Source: Flavobacterium sp. HJJ (GTDB lineage: Bacteria; Bacteroidota; Bacteroidia; Flavobacteriales; Flavobacteriaceae). From it: a DNA stretch of 45,797 bases. The notes under the pieces were generated by a model that was not told where the DNA came from, did no database searches, and saw nothing but the letters and a program-made list of their open reading frames with translations. The stretch lies in the NCBI RefSeq assembly GCF_015351475.1, contig NZ_JADKPR010000032.1, positions 1 through 45,797 on the forward strand, in the 5' to 3' direction. Positions 7,410 to 16,095 of the stretch are shown here, in pieces. Made by a program: the position numbers and the translations under genes. Each line of letters starts with the position of its first letter. Position 1 is the stretch's first letter.

Positions 7410-8525
7410 TCAATTTGCTATATCAAACACACCTTTGGTCAAGATTTTAGATGTAGCGTTAATTTCATTATCCGGAATTATCTCGACGTATTTCTCTGAT
7501 TTTTCACCTAGAGTAACTTTAGTTTTTTTGAAAGAATATTCCTTTTTTGAACTATCTAATAAAAGTACGAAATTTTTATTATTTTCTGTAATTAATGCTT
7601 CCGCAGGAATCGCCAAACCTTTCTTGGAATCCACAAATATTCCAGCCTCAACAAACATTCCTGTCAATAATTTTTGCTTAATGTTGTCTTCCAAATGTCC
7701 GTGAACATTTATTGTCCTGTCATTGCCTTCAATGGATTTCCCAACCAAATGAACTTCGGCATTAAATACTTCTTTTGTAGCTTCAGGTACCGTAAATTCA
7801 ATTTTTTGACCTTCTTTTACTTTTAAAATATCTTTTTCAAAAACAGACAATTCCAGGTGCAAATGTTGTGTATCGACGATTTCCAATATTACATCGGAAG
7901 GAGAAATAGGCATACCAACATTAGCATTCATAATAACAATATCACCCGAAATTGGAGAATAAATAGTTATTGTCGAAGTTAATTTTCCTTTTTCAACTTG
8001 AGCAGGATTAATATTGAGCATCAGCAATTTTTCGCGCAAGCTTTGATACATTGCTTTTGTTTTACGATAATCACTTTCTGCTTTCAAATAATTTTTTTGT
8101 GAAGAAATTTTCTCATCATATAAAGTTTTTTGACGCTCATATTCCGATTTTAAATAATTAATTTGTTCAGCCACTTCGAGGTATTCCTTTTGAATATCCA
8201 AAAACTCCGTATTCTGCAGAGTCAATAAAGCTTGACCTTTGGTTACTTTATCTCCAACCAAGAGATGGGTTGACTTAACATAACCTCCAATAAACGAAGT
8301 AATTTGAGCTCGGTTTTGCGGTGGGACATCAATCTTTCCGGAACATTTGATAACTACATTAAAATCCTGTTCTGATGGTGAAGCAATTTCCATTCCTGAA
8401 GACTGAAACTGTTGCTTAGTCACAGTAATCAATCCATCATCTTTAGGCATAGCTTCGGTCTTTTTTGCTTCTTTACAAGAAAAAAACAATGATGTAAACA
8501 GTAGGGTGTATATAATTCTTTTCAT
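7410..8525 (-). CDS. RND efflux periplasmic adaptor (CusB/CzcB family)
   Basis: This 371-residue membrane-fusion protein has an N-terminal lipoprotein signal ending in FFSC (Cys17). A beta-barrel/lipoyl half follows (about 60-105), then a long alpha-hairpin (about 110-175), the second lipoyl half (about 180-215), and the barrel and membrane-proximal domains. The layout is that of HlyD/CusB-type adaptors, which bridge the inner-membrane RND pump and the outer-membrane channel. It has no His/Met-rich N-terminal metal-binding extension such as some CusB/CzcB proteins carry. It lies 132 bp downstream of the pump gene on the same strand, with a repeat element in between, and upstream of the four-helix membrane protein. 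Confidence 0.88.
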   Translation of the reverse strand: MKRIIYTLLFTSLFFSCKEAKKTEAMPKDDGLITVTKQQFQSSGMEIASPSEQDFNVVIKCSGKIDVPPQNRAQITSFIGGYVKSTHLLVGDKVTKGQALLTLQNTEFLDIQKEYLEVAEQINYLKSEYERQKTLYDEKISSQKNYLKAESDYRKTKAMYQSLREKLLMLNINPAQVEKGKLTSTITIYSPISGDIVIMNANVGMPISPSDVILEIVDTQHLHLELSVFEKDILKVKEGQKIEFTVPEATKEVFNAEVHLVGKSIEGNDRTINVHGHLEDNIKQKLLTGMFVEAGIFVDSKKGLAIPAEALITENNKNFVLLLDSSKKEYSFKKTKVTLGEKSEKYVEIIPDNEINATSKILTKGVFDIAN

Positions 8526-8553
8526 GTATGTAAAATTTATTTGTTATAGGTCA

Positions 8554-8650
8554 TATATGGTATGCTTCGCCAATTCGCTACCGCTCGGGTCGCCTTTTAT
8601 TTAGTGGTGTTTGTTTGCAACAAACCATTTGTTAATGGCGATTTCATATA
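8554..8650. repeat. Candidate interspersed repeat between pump and adaptor genes
   Basis: The 97-bp segment starts TATATG and ends CATATA. Inside it the 'TCGCCA' and 'TGGCGA' blocks also oppose each other. It contains a GC-rich core (8566-8593, around ctaccgctcgggtcgcc) and a small hairpin at 8605-8627 (TGGTGTTTGTT / AACAAACCA). The core composition stands out from the AT-rich surroundings. I recall similar 'cgctcgggtcg' cores as dispersed repeats in flavobacterial genomes, but I cannot count copies here. Confidence 0.45.
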
Positions 8651-8657
8651 TTTAAAT

Positions 8658-11600
8658 TTAAAAATTAAGGTATTGTAAATCCAATTGGGTAAAATTAAAC
8701 TGCAATATTGCATCAAGATGTTCTATCTGAATGGTGGTTGCGTTTTCTAAACTTTGAATGTATTGAAAAAAGTCAATTTCTCCTTGTTTATAGCTTTTAT
8801 TGGCCACTTTTAAAATCTCTTCAGACAATTTTTTCCCGTATTTATTATAGTAATCCAAAGCTTCCTGATATTTCATTAATTCATTATTCTTTTGGGTCAC
8901 ATAGTTGTCAATTTTACGCTCTTCATTTTGCTTTCTTTGCTCCCAGCTTTGCAGTTCCAGTTTTGCCACCTTTGTTTTAGACACAGTCCCTGAAAATAAA
9001 ACAGGAATAGCCAAACCTACTTGAAATCCATATAAAGACTGTGTCAAACCACTATTTTTTCCTTGAAAATAATCGACATTTATGTCGGGCAGCCAGTTTT
9101 GTTTTTTTAGTTTCACCTGATTTTCATATACATTGGTCACACTATTCAGATAAGCGTTATAATACGATTTCACAGTGTCGTTTACAACTTTACCGAGAGG
9201 CTTAATCTGATTGTTTTTAACTGTAATTTTTTCATCAGCCTGAATCAAAGAATATAAGATTTCGTACTGTGCCCTTTTCTCGCTTTCAATTTGGGAAAGC
9301 TTAGACCTGATGTGCCTGAATTTGGATTCTGCCGTAATTTTTTCAAGATAATTGGTTTCACCTAATTCAAACTTTCTCCCGCTTGCATTCGAAAAATTTT
9401 GGTACAGACTATCCAAATATATATACAGTTTTTCCTGATTTTGCAGAAAAACAATCTGTTGATAGGTCTTTGAAACCTCCAATGAAAGTTTCATTTTTTG
9501 AATATCATAATTGGCTTTTTCTTTTTTGTATTCGGAATTATATACTTTTTTTTGAGCCCCATACACCGTTGGAAATTCGAACTTCTGCTGTACTCCAAAT
9601 ACTTTTAACGGAACATTGTTAATAGCCAAATTGTTTTGGTCATAACTATAATACACATTGGTTTTATCAAAAGAATAGGCCGTTTTTGTATTCTCTTTCA
9701 TTCGCTGCACCTGAAGTTCGGCTGCTTTTATCCCTTTGTTGTTTCCTAAGGCTTTTGCCACCAGACTATCTAATTCCGAATTATTGTTTTGAGAGAATGC
9801 CAATGAAGTACTCAACAGCATTAGTATAATTAAATTCGATTTATTGTGTAATTTGAACTTTGGTTTTTTAACTTCTTTTTCATCCAAAAACTTATATAAA
9901 ATTGGCAAAACAATCATTGTTAATATTGTTGCAGTGAAGAGTCCACCGATAACCACCGTAGCCAATGGTTTTTGAACTTCGGCACCTGCAGATGAAGAAA
10001 CAGCCATCGGCAGGAAACCCAAAGCAGCCGCCGCAGCGGTTAATAAAACAGGACGTAATCTATCGGTTGTTCCTTTTAAAATCAATTCATCCAAATCTGT
10101 CATTCCTTTATGTTTGAGTTCTTTAAAATGTTCAATCAGCACGATACCGTTCAGCACCGCAATTCCAAATAGTGCAATAAACCCGACACCTGCCGAAATA
10201 CTGAAAGGCAGATCACGAAGCCACAGAAACAATATTCCCCCAACAGCCGAAAGCGGAATAGCAGAATAAACCATCAAGGCTTCTTTAATCGAGCCAAAGG
10301 CAAAATGCAACAGTATGAATATCAACACTAGAGCAATAGGCACTGCAATTGCCAAACGGGCTTTGGCACTATTCAGGTTCTCAAATTGTCCGCCGTATTT
10401 CACATAATATCCAGGAGGCAGTTTTATTTTGGTATTAACAATTTTCTGAATGTCAGTCACGACACTTTGCAAATCTCGGTTTCTAACGTTTACTCCTACT
10501 ACAATCCTTCTGTTGGTATTGTCTCTTGAAATCTTGGCAGGCCCTTCGGTATATTCTATTTTTGCCAATTCACTCAATGGAATTTGCTGTCCATTTGGAA
10601 CCGAAACATATAAATTTCTCAAATCTTCAATATCATGACGGTTTGCATCGTCCAAACGAACCACCATATCAAAACGTTTTTCTCCTTCAAAAACATTTCC
10701 AACCGTTTTCCCTGCAAAACTCAATGCTATCATGTCATTCAAATCTGAAATATTAAGTCCGTACCTTGCAATTTTGGAACGGTCATATTGCACATACATC
10801 TGAGGCAGACCAGCTGTTTTTTCGATAATAACATCAGAAGCTCCTTCAACATTTTTTATTGCTTTTTCTATTTCATGTGCTTTTTGAGCCAAAATAGTAA
10901 GGTCTTCGCCAAAAACTTTAATAGCCACATCTGAACGTGTTCCCGACACCAATTCGTTGAATCTCATTTCAATTGGCTGCGTAAACTCGATTTCCATATT
11001 TGGAATTTCTGCTGTAATGGCTGCTTTTATTTTGTCGGCCAGTTCATCTTTGCTCGAAGCCGAAACCCACTCCTCTTTTGGTTTCAGCTTTACAATAATA
11101 TCGCTTTCTTCCATAGACATTGGGTCTGTAGGAACTTCGGCAGCACCAATTCTGCTCACAACCTGAAGCACTTCGGGAAATTTCTTTAAAATTATTTTTT
11201 CAATTTTGGTAGTAGTGGCAATCGTTTTAGACAACGACGTTCCAGTTTTCAACACAGGCTGAATCACAAAATCGCCTTCATCCAGCGTTGGTATAAATTC
11301 ACCTCCCATTGTAGAAAACAATGCTACGGCAAAAACCAAAAGTGCTATTGATCCATAAAGGACTTTTTTTGTATTGTGTAATGCCCATGTAATTACCGGC
11401 AAATACCAACTATTTAATTTTTGAATTAACTTAGAGGATATCGAATTTGGATTTTCCTCTTTTGGTTTTAAAAACAAAGAAGAAACCACCGGAACATAAG
11501 TAAAACAAAAGATCATGGCTCCCAATAATGCAAAACTGAAAGTCATAGCCATCGGTTTGAACATCTTTCCCTCAATCCCCGTCAAAGAAAGAATCGGGAT

Positions 11601-12992
11601 AAATACAATTAAAATGATAAGCTGTCCGAAAACGGCGGAATTCATCATTTTGGAAGCACTTTTATAAGTTATTTGGTCAATTTGAAGTTGGCGGTCTTCT
11701 TTGTTCAAACTAACCAAATCAGACGATTTATGGGCAATTTGAAAAGCAATAAACTCAACTATAATTACTGCTCCATCAATGATAATCCCAAAATCTATAG
11801 CTCCCAAACTCATCAAATTGGCATCAATTCCGAAAATATTCATAAACGATATGGCAAAAAGCAAACACAATGGAATTACCGAAGCAACCACAAGTCCCGA
11901 ACGCCAGTTGCCCAACAAAAGAACCACAACAAAAATTACGATAAGACAACCTAAGATTAAATTTTCGGCAACAGTGAAAGTAGTTTTGCCTACCAATTCG
12001 CTTCGTTCAAGGAAACCATTGATATAAACACCTTTTGGCAATGTTTTTTGAATTTGGGCTATCCTTTCTTTTACAGCACCAATAACCTGTTTCGAATTGG
12101 CATCTTTTAGCATCATCACCTGACCCAGAACTTTTTCTCCTTCTCCATTACCGGTAATGGCTCCAAAGCGATTGGCATGACTAAAGCGAACCTGAGCAAC
12201 ATTTTTAATATAAACAGGAATACCGTTAGTGTTGTTTACCACAATATTTTCAATGTCTTCAATTGAATTGACCTTTCCTTCACCTCGGATAAAATAACTC
12301 TGATTTACTTTTTCAATATAGGCACCACCCGCAATACTGTTGTTTTTTTCCAATGCGGTAAAAACATCCCTCATGGTAACGTTCATGGCTTTCAAACGGG
12401 AAGGAACAATGGCTATTTCATACTGTTTTAAATAACCACCCCAGGTATTTATTTCAACAACCCCTTTAATTCCGGAAAGTTGTCTTTTTACAACCCAATC
12501 TTGAAGTGTACGTAAATCGGTGACTGAATATTGCTTTTTATATTCGGGCTTTACCTCCAAAGTATATTGATAAATCTCTCCCAAACCTGTTGTAATCGGT
12601 CCCATTTCAGGCACACCAAAACCTTCCGGAATTTTTTCTGAAGCTGATTTTAATTTTTCGGCAATCAATTGTCGGGGAAGATATGTACCTATACCATCAT
12701 TAAAGACAATCGTTACCACAGACAATCCAAATTTTGACACCGAACGAATTTCTTCGACTCCAGGTAAATTGGCCATTTCAATTTCAACCGGATAGGTAAT
12801 GAACTGCTCAATATCTTGTGTAGAAAGATTTCTGGAGGTGGTGATTACCTGTACCTGGTTATTGGTAACATCGGGAACAGCTCCTATAGAAATTTGGAAA
12901 ACAGAGAACAAACCAAATCCCAATACTGAAGCAGTAAAAAGCAAAACAACCGCTTTATTTTTTAAACTGAAAGCAATAATTTTTTCTAACAT
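8658..12992 (-). CDS. CzcA/CusA-type RND metal efflux pump fused to a TolC/CzcC-like domain
   Basis: This 1444-residue protein joins two parts of a tripartite pump. Residues 1 to about 1040 form a full heavy-metal RND transporter with 12 membrane helices and two periplasmic loops. TM4 has the DFGIIIDGAVIIVE motif (Asp400, Asp406, Glu413), which in CzcA carries protons and marks pumps for divalent ions (Co/Zn/Cd/Ni) more than CusA-type Cu/Ag pumps. Residues of about 1052-1067 form a signal-peptide-like hydrophobic stretch ending AFSQ. The remaining roughly 375 residues are coiled-coil-rich and resemble an outer-membrane efflux protein. I chose the ATG at 12992 because the longer reading would need a TTG, and AAGAAGAA precedes the ATG. 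Such fusions are known in Bacteroidota. The fused part must be cleaved or span the envelope to work. Confidence 0.9.
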   Translation of the reverse strand: MLEKIIAFSLKNKAVVLLFTASVLGFGLFSVFQISIGAVPDVTNNQVQVITTSRNLSTQDIEQFITYPVEIEMANLPGVEEIRSVSKFGLSVVTIVFNDGIGTYLPRQLIAEKLKSASEKIPEGFGVPEMGPITTGLGEIYQYTLEVKPEYKKQYSVTDLRTLQDWVVKRQLSGIKGVVEINTWGGYLKQYEIAIVPSRLKAMNVTMRDVFTALEKNNSIAGGAYIEKVNQSYFIRGEGKVNSIEDIENIVVNNTNGIPVYIKNVAQVRFSHANRFGAITGNGEGEKVLGQVMMLKDANSKQVIGAVKERIAQIQKTLPKGVYINGFLERSELVGKTTFTVAENLILGCLIVIFVVVLLLGNWRSGLVVASVIPLCLLFAISFMNIFGIDANLMSLGAIDFGIIIDGAVIIVEFIAFQIAHKSSDLVSLNKEDRQLQIDQITYKSASKMMNSAVFGQLIILIVFIPILSLTGIEGKMFKPMAMTFSFALLGAMIFCFTYVPVVSSLFLKPKEENPNSISSKLIQKLNSWYLPVITWALHNTKKVLYGSIALLVFAVALFSTMGGEFIPTLDEGDFVIQPVLKTGTSLSKTIATTTKIEKIILKKFPEVLQVVSRIGAAEVPTDPMSMEESDIIVKLKPKEEWVSASSKDELADKIKAAITAEIPNMEIEFTQPIEMRFNELVSGTRSDVAIKVFGEDLTILAQKAHEIEKAIKNVEGASDVIIEKTAGLPQMYVQYDRSKIARYGLNISDLNDMIALSFAGKTVGNVFEGEKRFDMVVRLDDANRHDIEDLRNLYVSVPNGQQIPLSELAKIEYTEGPAKISRDNTNRRIVVGVNVRNRDLQSVVTDIQKIVNTKIKLPPGYYVKYGGQFENLNSAKARLAIAVPIALVLIFILLHFAFGSIKEALMVYSAIPLSAVGGILFLWLRDLPFSISAGVGFIALFGIAVLNGIVLIEHFKELKHKGMTDLDELILKGTTDRLRPVLLTAAAAALGFLPMAVSSSAGAEVQKPLATVVIGGLFTATILTMIVLPILYKFLDEKEVKKPKFKLHNKSNLIILMLLSTSLAFSQNNNSELDSLVAKALGNNKGIKAAELQVQRMKENTKTAYSFDKTNVYYSYDQNNLAINNVPLKVFGVQQKFEFPTVYGAQKKVYNSEYKKEKANYDIQKMKLSLEVSKTYQQIVFLQNQEKLYIYLDSLYQNFSNASGRKFELGETNYLEKITAESKFRHIRSKLSQIESEKRAQYEILYSLIQADEKITVKNNQIKPLGKVVNDTVKSYYNAYLNSVTNVYENQVKLKKQNWLPDINVDYFQGKNSGLTQSLYGFQVGLAIPVLFSGTVSKTKVAKLELQSWEQRKQNEERKIDNYVTQKNNELMKYQEALDYYNKYGKKLSEEILKVANKSYKQGEIDFFQYIQSLENATTIQIEHLDAILQFNFTQLDLQYLNF

Positions 12993-13152
12993 TTTTCTTC
13001 TTAATTTATTATACAAAATTGCATCTAAGAAATAAAGTTATGCTTAAGAACAAATTAAAAACCGCTTAATAATGTCTTAATAAAAGATCGCTTGGTACGT
13101 ATGAAATCAATATAGAATTCATAAAACCTTTACTCTAAAAAAAATAAGAGCT

Positions 13153-14532
13153 TTAACTAAAAATAAAAAAAACTGTAGTTCCTTTGTTTAATTCGCTTTC
13201 GATTTTGAATTTAATATTTAACAATCGTGTTATTCGTTCTACAATCGAAAGCCCTAAACCGGAACCTTTTATTTCAGGATGTAACGTTGGATTTGACCTG
13301 AAAAATGGATTTACGATTTTGTCCAAATCACTTGCAGGAATTCCTATGCCGCAGTCTGATATGGAACAGATTGTTTTTGAGTCTTTTTTATCAATATTTA
13401 TGACAATTTTCCCATTTTCATGAGAATATTTTATGGCATTTGAAATTACGTTGCTCACGATTGTAGAAACCAAATAATTATCGGAGGTAACAAAATAGTC
13501 TTTTGTAAAATCATGCAAAACCTCCATTTTTTTATCGTTTATTTTGCTTGAATACAATGAAAGTGCATCCAAAATTATGGCATTCAGGTAAATTTGTTCG
13601 ATACGCAGACTTTGTTTTTGATTTTCAAACCGGGCCAATAAGAGCAGCTGATCCACCAGATTATTCAAACGGTTAACTTCTGAAATGCTGAAATTAATTT
13701 TTTCCTCATATTCAGTCTGGTTTCTTGGCTTCCGTATTAAAACTTCCAAGGTTCCTTTTAAAACCGTCAAAGGCGTTCTTAACTCATGAGAAGCATCAGA
13801 GGTGAATTGTTTTTCCCTTTCGACTGCATTTTCAATTCGATCTAACAAATCATTAATTGTTTTAGAAAGCACATACAATTCATCCTTATTTTGAGGCAGA
13901 ATGATTCTGTCTTTCAAATTGTCTTTGGTAATTCTGCTGGAAGTTTCGGTAATTAGGGTTACGGGTTTGATACTGCGCCCTGCAATCAATCTGGCAATAA
14001 AAAACAACAGTACTAAAATTAATGGAAAGGCTACAAAAAGAGTGTTTCTAAGATTGGTCAGTATCAATGACGCTTCATCCAAAGACATCGCTACAAAAAG
14101 ATATCCTATTTTTTTATTTTTATCAAAAAGCGGAATCTGAATCTGCCTGATTGGTTTATTATTCAGATAAGTATCGACAAATTGATTGTCTTTTTCGGGT
14201 TTGTGCAGTTTAAGCTGAAATCCTTTGAGATTGGGAGATTTATCAATTAATTTATTGTCATTGTCCAGAAACTGTACAAAAACAGGATTTACATTGACTC
14301 TATTATTATCGCTTTCTCTCCATTGATCCACTTGAATCAGATAGGCATTATTGCTGTCAATTTTTATCTGCTCCAAATATTCACTGGATTCCTCTAGAAT
14401 ATCATCATTTATATGCTTGTTAATGCTGTATAAAGTAATTCCATAAATAGTGCAGAACACAACCGAAATCAATAGTGCTGTACTGAGAATGTAATTAAAG
14501 GCAATTCGGTTTTTATAGGAGAATGAAAACAT
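13153..14532 (-). CDS. Metal-responsive-type sensor histidine kinase
   Basis: This 459-residue membrane sensor has a TM helix at about 11-32, a periplasmic sensing region (about 40-165), and a second TM helix (about 166-184). HAMP-like linkage follows, then the dimerisation/phosphoacceptor site SHELRTPL with His249, then a HATPase domain with N-box (NVISNAIKYS), G1 (DCGIGI) and G2 (GSGLGLSI) motifs. The layout is that of CusS-like class I kinases. I start it at the ATG ending at 14532, next to an in-frame TTG one codon upstream. The start lies 4 bp after the stop of the response regulator gene, so the pair is co-translated. It lies upstream of the RND pump and probably controls it. The ligand metal is unknown. 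Confidence 0.88.
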   Translation of the reverse strand: MFSFSYKNRIAFNYILSTALLISVVFCTIYGITLYSINKHINDDILEESSEYLEQIKIDSNNAYLIQVDQWRESDNNRVNVNPVFVQFLDNDNKLIDKSPNLKGFQLKLHKPEKDNQFVDTYLNNKPIRQIQIPLFDKNKKIGYLFVAMSLDEASLILTNLRNTLFVAFPLILVLLFFIARLIAGRSIKPVTLITETSSRITKDNLKDRIILPQNKDELYVLSKTINDLLDRIENAVEREKQFTSDASHELRTPLTVLKGTLEVLIRKPRNQTEYEEKINFSISEVNRLNNLVDQLLLLARFENQKQSLRIEQIYLNAIILDALSLYSSKINDKKMEVLHDFTKDYFVTSDNYLVSTIVSNVISNAIKYSHENGKIVINIDKKDSKTICSISDCGIGIPASDLDKIVNPFFRSNPTLHPEIKGSGLGLSIVERITRLLNIKFKIESELNKGTTVFFIFS

Positions 14533-14536
14533 CAAT

Positions 14537-15205
14537 TTAATTTATGTCGTTTGCAATATAACCAACCCCTCTAATGGTTTTTATAAGATCTTCGTCTTTA
14601 GTCAAATTAAGTTTTTTCCGGATGGCATTTATAAAAACATCAATTACACCAGTATCGTATTCAAAATGTATATCCCAGACATCATTGATAATTTCATTTC
14701 GTGTGCATACTTTTCCCTTGTTTTTTATCAAATAAGCAAGCAGTTCGTATTCTCTTTGGGTAAGCGAAACTTCATCATCATTTACCAATACCTGATGTTT
14801 GGACAGTATTATTCTGATCCTGCCAAGGGAAAGCACATCATTTTGACTTTCATTTCTAAAATGAATCTTGATACGCTCCACCAATTCGTCAAAACTGAAT
14901 GGCTTTTTAATATAATCATTGGCACCTGCCTTCAAACCTTCGATGGTTTCCTGAATAGTATCTTTGGCCGTTAGAAACAAAATAGGTGTTTTTGAATCTT
15001 CTTTTCGGATTTCTCTGCAAACATCAATCCCCAGCATTTGAGGCAAAATCCAATCCAGCAGAACGATATCTACTTTTTGCTTTTTAGTTAATTCAAGTCC
15101 TGACTTTCCATCGTGGGCAACCAAGACTTCGTAGCCTTCCTCTTCCAAACCCTGCTTTAGAAAATTGGCAATACCTATTTCATCTTCAACAATTAAAACT
15201 TTCAT
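14537..15205 (-). CDS. OmpR-family response regulator
   Basis: This 222-residue protein has a receiver domain (about 1-118) with the acidic pair Glu7/Asp8, the phosphoacceptor Asp51 (LLDWILP) and the conserved Lys in YIKKPF. A winged-helix DNA-binding domain (about 128-220) ends with the typical RGVGY motif. This is the CusR/OmpR type that activates metal-efflux genes after phosphorylation by the adjacent kinase. It is 6 bp downstream of the second thioredoxin gene and 4 bp upstream of the kinase gene, so the three form one transcription unit. Pump regulation is inferred from the neighbourhood. No operator could be identified with confidence in the 136-bp spacer before the pump gene. Confidence 0.9.
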   Translation of the reverse strand: MKVLIVEDEIGIANFLKQGLEEEGYEVLVAHDGKSGLELTKKQKVDIVLLDWILPQMLGIDVCREIRKEDSKTPILFLTAKDTIQETIEGLKAGANDYIKKPFSFDELVERIKIHFRNESQNDVLSLGRIRIILSKHQVLVNDDEVSLTQREYELLAYLIKNKGKVCTRNEIINDVWDIHFEYDTGVIDVFINAIRKKLNLTKDEDLIKTIRGVGYIANDIN

Positions 15206-15211
15206 TTTTTA

Positions 15212-15655
15212 CTATTTTTCAAACGAATGGATGAGCTTAATATATTCGGATGCCGATGCATTTTTGAAACCCGTAGTACCAATTATTTTTCCTTTTTTAT
15301 CCAAAAGCAAAACCAATGGAAAGCTGCCATGCTTATTATATTTTTCGGCTAATTTATTATTGCTTTCTGCCCGTTCCGGAGAAAGCTGATTTATTTTTTT
15401 TCTAGGAAAATCAGCTCTGTAGATAACCCAGTTATTATCAGCTTCGGTTTGAAATTCCTGTGATTTCCAAACTATTTTTTCCAATCTCATACAAGGTCCG
15501 CACCAATCTGACCCAGAGAAAACCAACAAAATGTTTTTATTTTCTTTTTCCGCTTTCATTTTAGCATCTTCAAAATTAGCGCTCCAATTTTGGGAATATC
15601 CAAAAACTGTGGTTGATAAAAACAAAAAACAGATTAGGTGTTTTATAAGTCTCAT
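15212..15655 (-). CDS. Second exported thioredoxin-family protein (WCGPC)
   Basis: This 147-residue protein has a signal peptide (hydrophobic 5-19, ending GYSQ) and a thioredoxin fold with FSGSDWCGPC (Cys52 and Cys55), ADFPRKK and FPLVLLLD. It shares these segments and its overall length with the thioredoxin at 3748-4185, so the two are paralogues. It leads the operon with the response regulator and kinase genes (6-bp spacing), which ties a periplasmic thiol-disulfide protein to metal efflux control. It may protect thiols during metal stress. The function is inferred from fold and place. A TAAATTTG box on the minus strand (15721-15728) could drive the operon. Confidence 0.85.
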   Translation of the reverse strand: MRLIKHLICFLFLSTTVFGYSQNWSANFEDAKMKAEKENKNILLVFSGSDWCGPCMRLEKIVWKSQEFQTEADNNWVIYRADFPRKKINQLSPERAESNNKLAEKYNKHGSFPLVLLLDKKGKIIGTTGFKNASASEYIKLIHSFEK

Positions 15656-16095
15656 TTGTACATTTTATAAAATTAACTTAAATAATTTTGTATGATTGTA
15701 TGATTGAATCGGTCTTAAGCCAAATTTAAGAAATGAATTCCTTGTGGTATCGTGTTACTCAAAAGTCAGCCGTAGTTGATTTTTGTTAAACGACTTATAA
15801 ACAGTCTTTTCTTTCCCTTGATTTTGAATATATTTCTGAATCTGGCGGTATATAGTTTTTTCGCTTATTTTATTAATTTAAGCATCAAATATAAAGATTA
15901 ATTGCAAACAGCTGGATGTACATCATGTATTATGTTTATCATCTGCCCCCCTATCTTCTGTGGATTTAACATGCATATGAATAAATTTCTTAAATAGTGA
16001 TTAGGTAAATTCTGTTTTCAAAATACACACATAAACCTATTAATCAATACTTAAAATATAATATTGATAACCAGAAACACGGCTATTTTAAACAG
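15656..16095. other. Intergenic region, no gene seen
   Basis: This 440-bp AT-rich stretch lies between the end of the MoxR/vWA operon and the start of the thioredoxin-response regulator operon, both on the minus strand. A minus-strand TAAATTTG (15721-15728) fits the -7 consensus for the downstream thioredoxin gene. A tandem octamer (TTGTATGA twice, 15688-15703) lies in what would be its 5' leader. No convincing terminator with a T-tract follows the adenylate-forming gene. Confidence 0.5.

Noticed and set aside
11673..12027. Plus-strand frames inside the RND pump gene
   Set aside because: They are antisense shadows of a strongly conserved gene and encode low-complexity, unrecognisable peptides. 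The same applies to the other opposite-strand frames inside the ATPase, kinase and GH genes.
12993..13016. Longer TTG start for the RND pump
   Set aside because: It needs a TTG. An ATG eight codons later has a purine-rich AAGAAGAA in front and gives the usual MLEKII start of such pumps. The same reasoning moved the starts of the kinase, vWA, NadR and 204-codon frames.
15688..15703. Tandem octamer TTGTATGA as a phase-variable repeat
   Set aside because: Only two copies in a spacer, too few for slipped-strand variation; probably chance.
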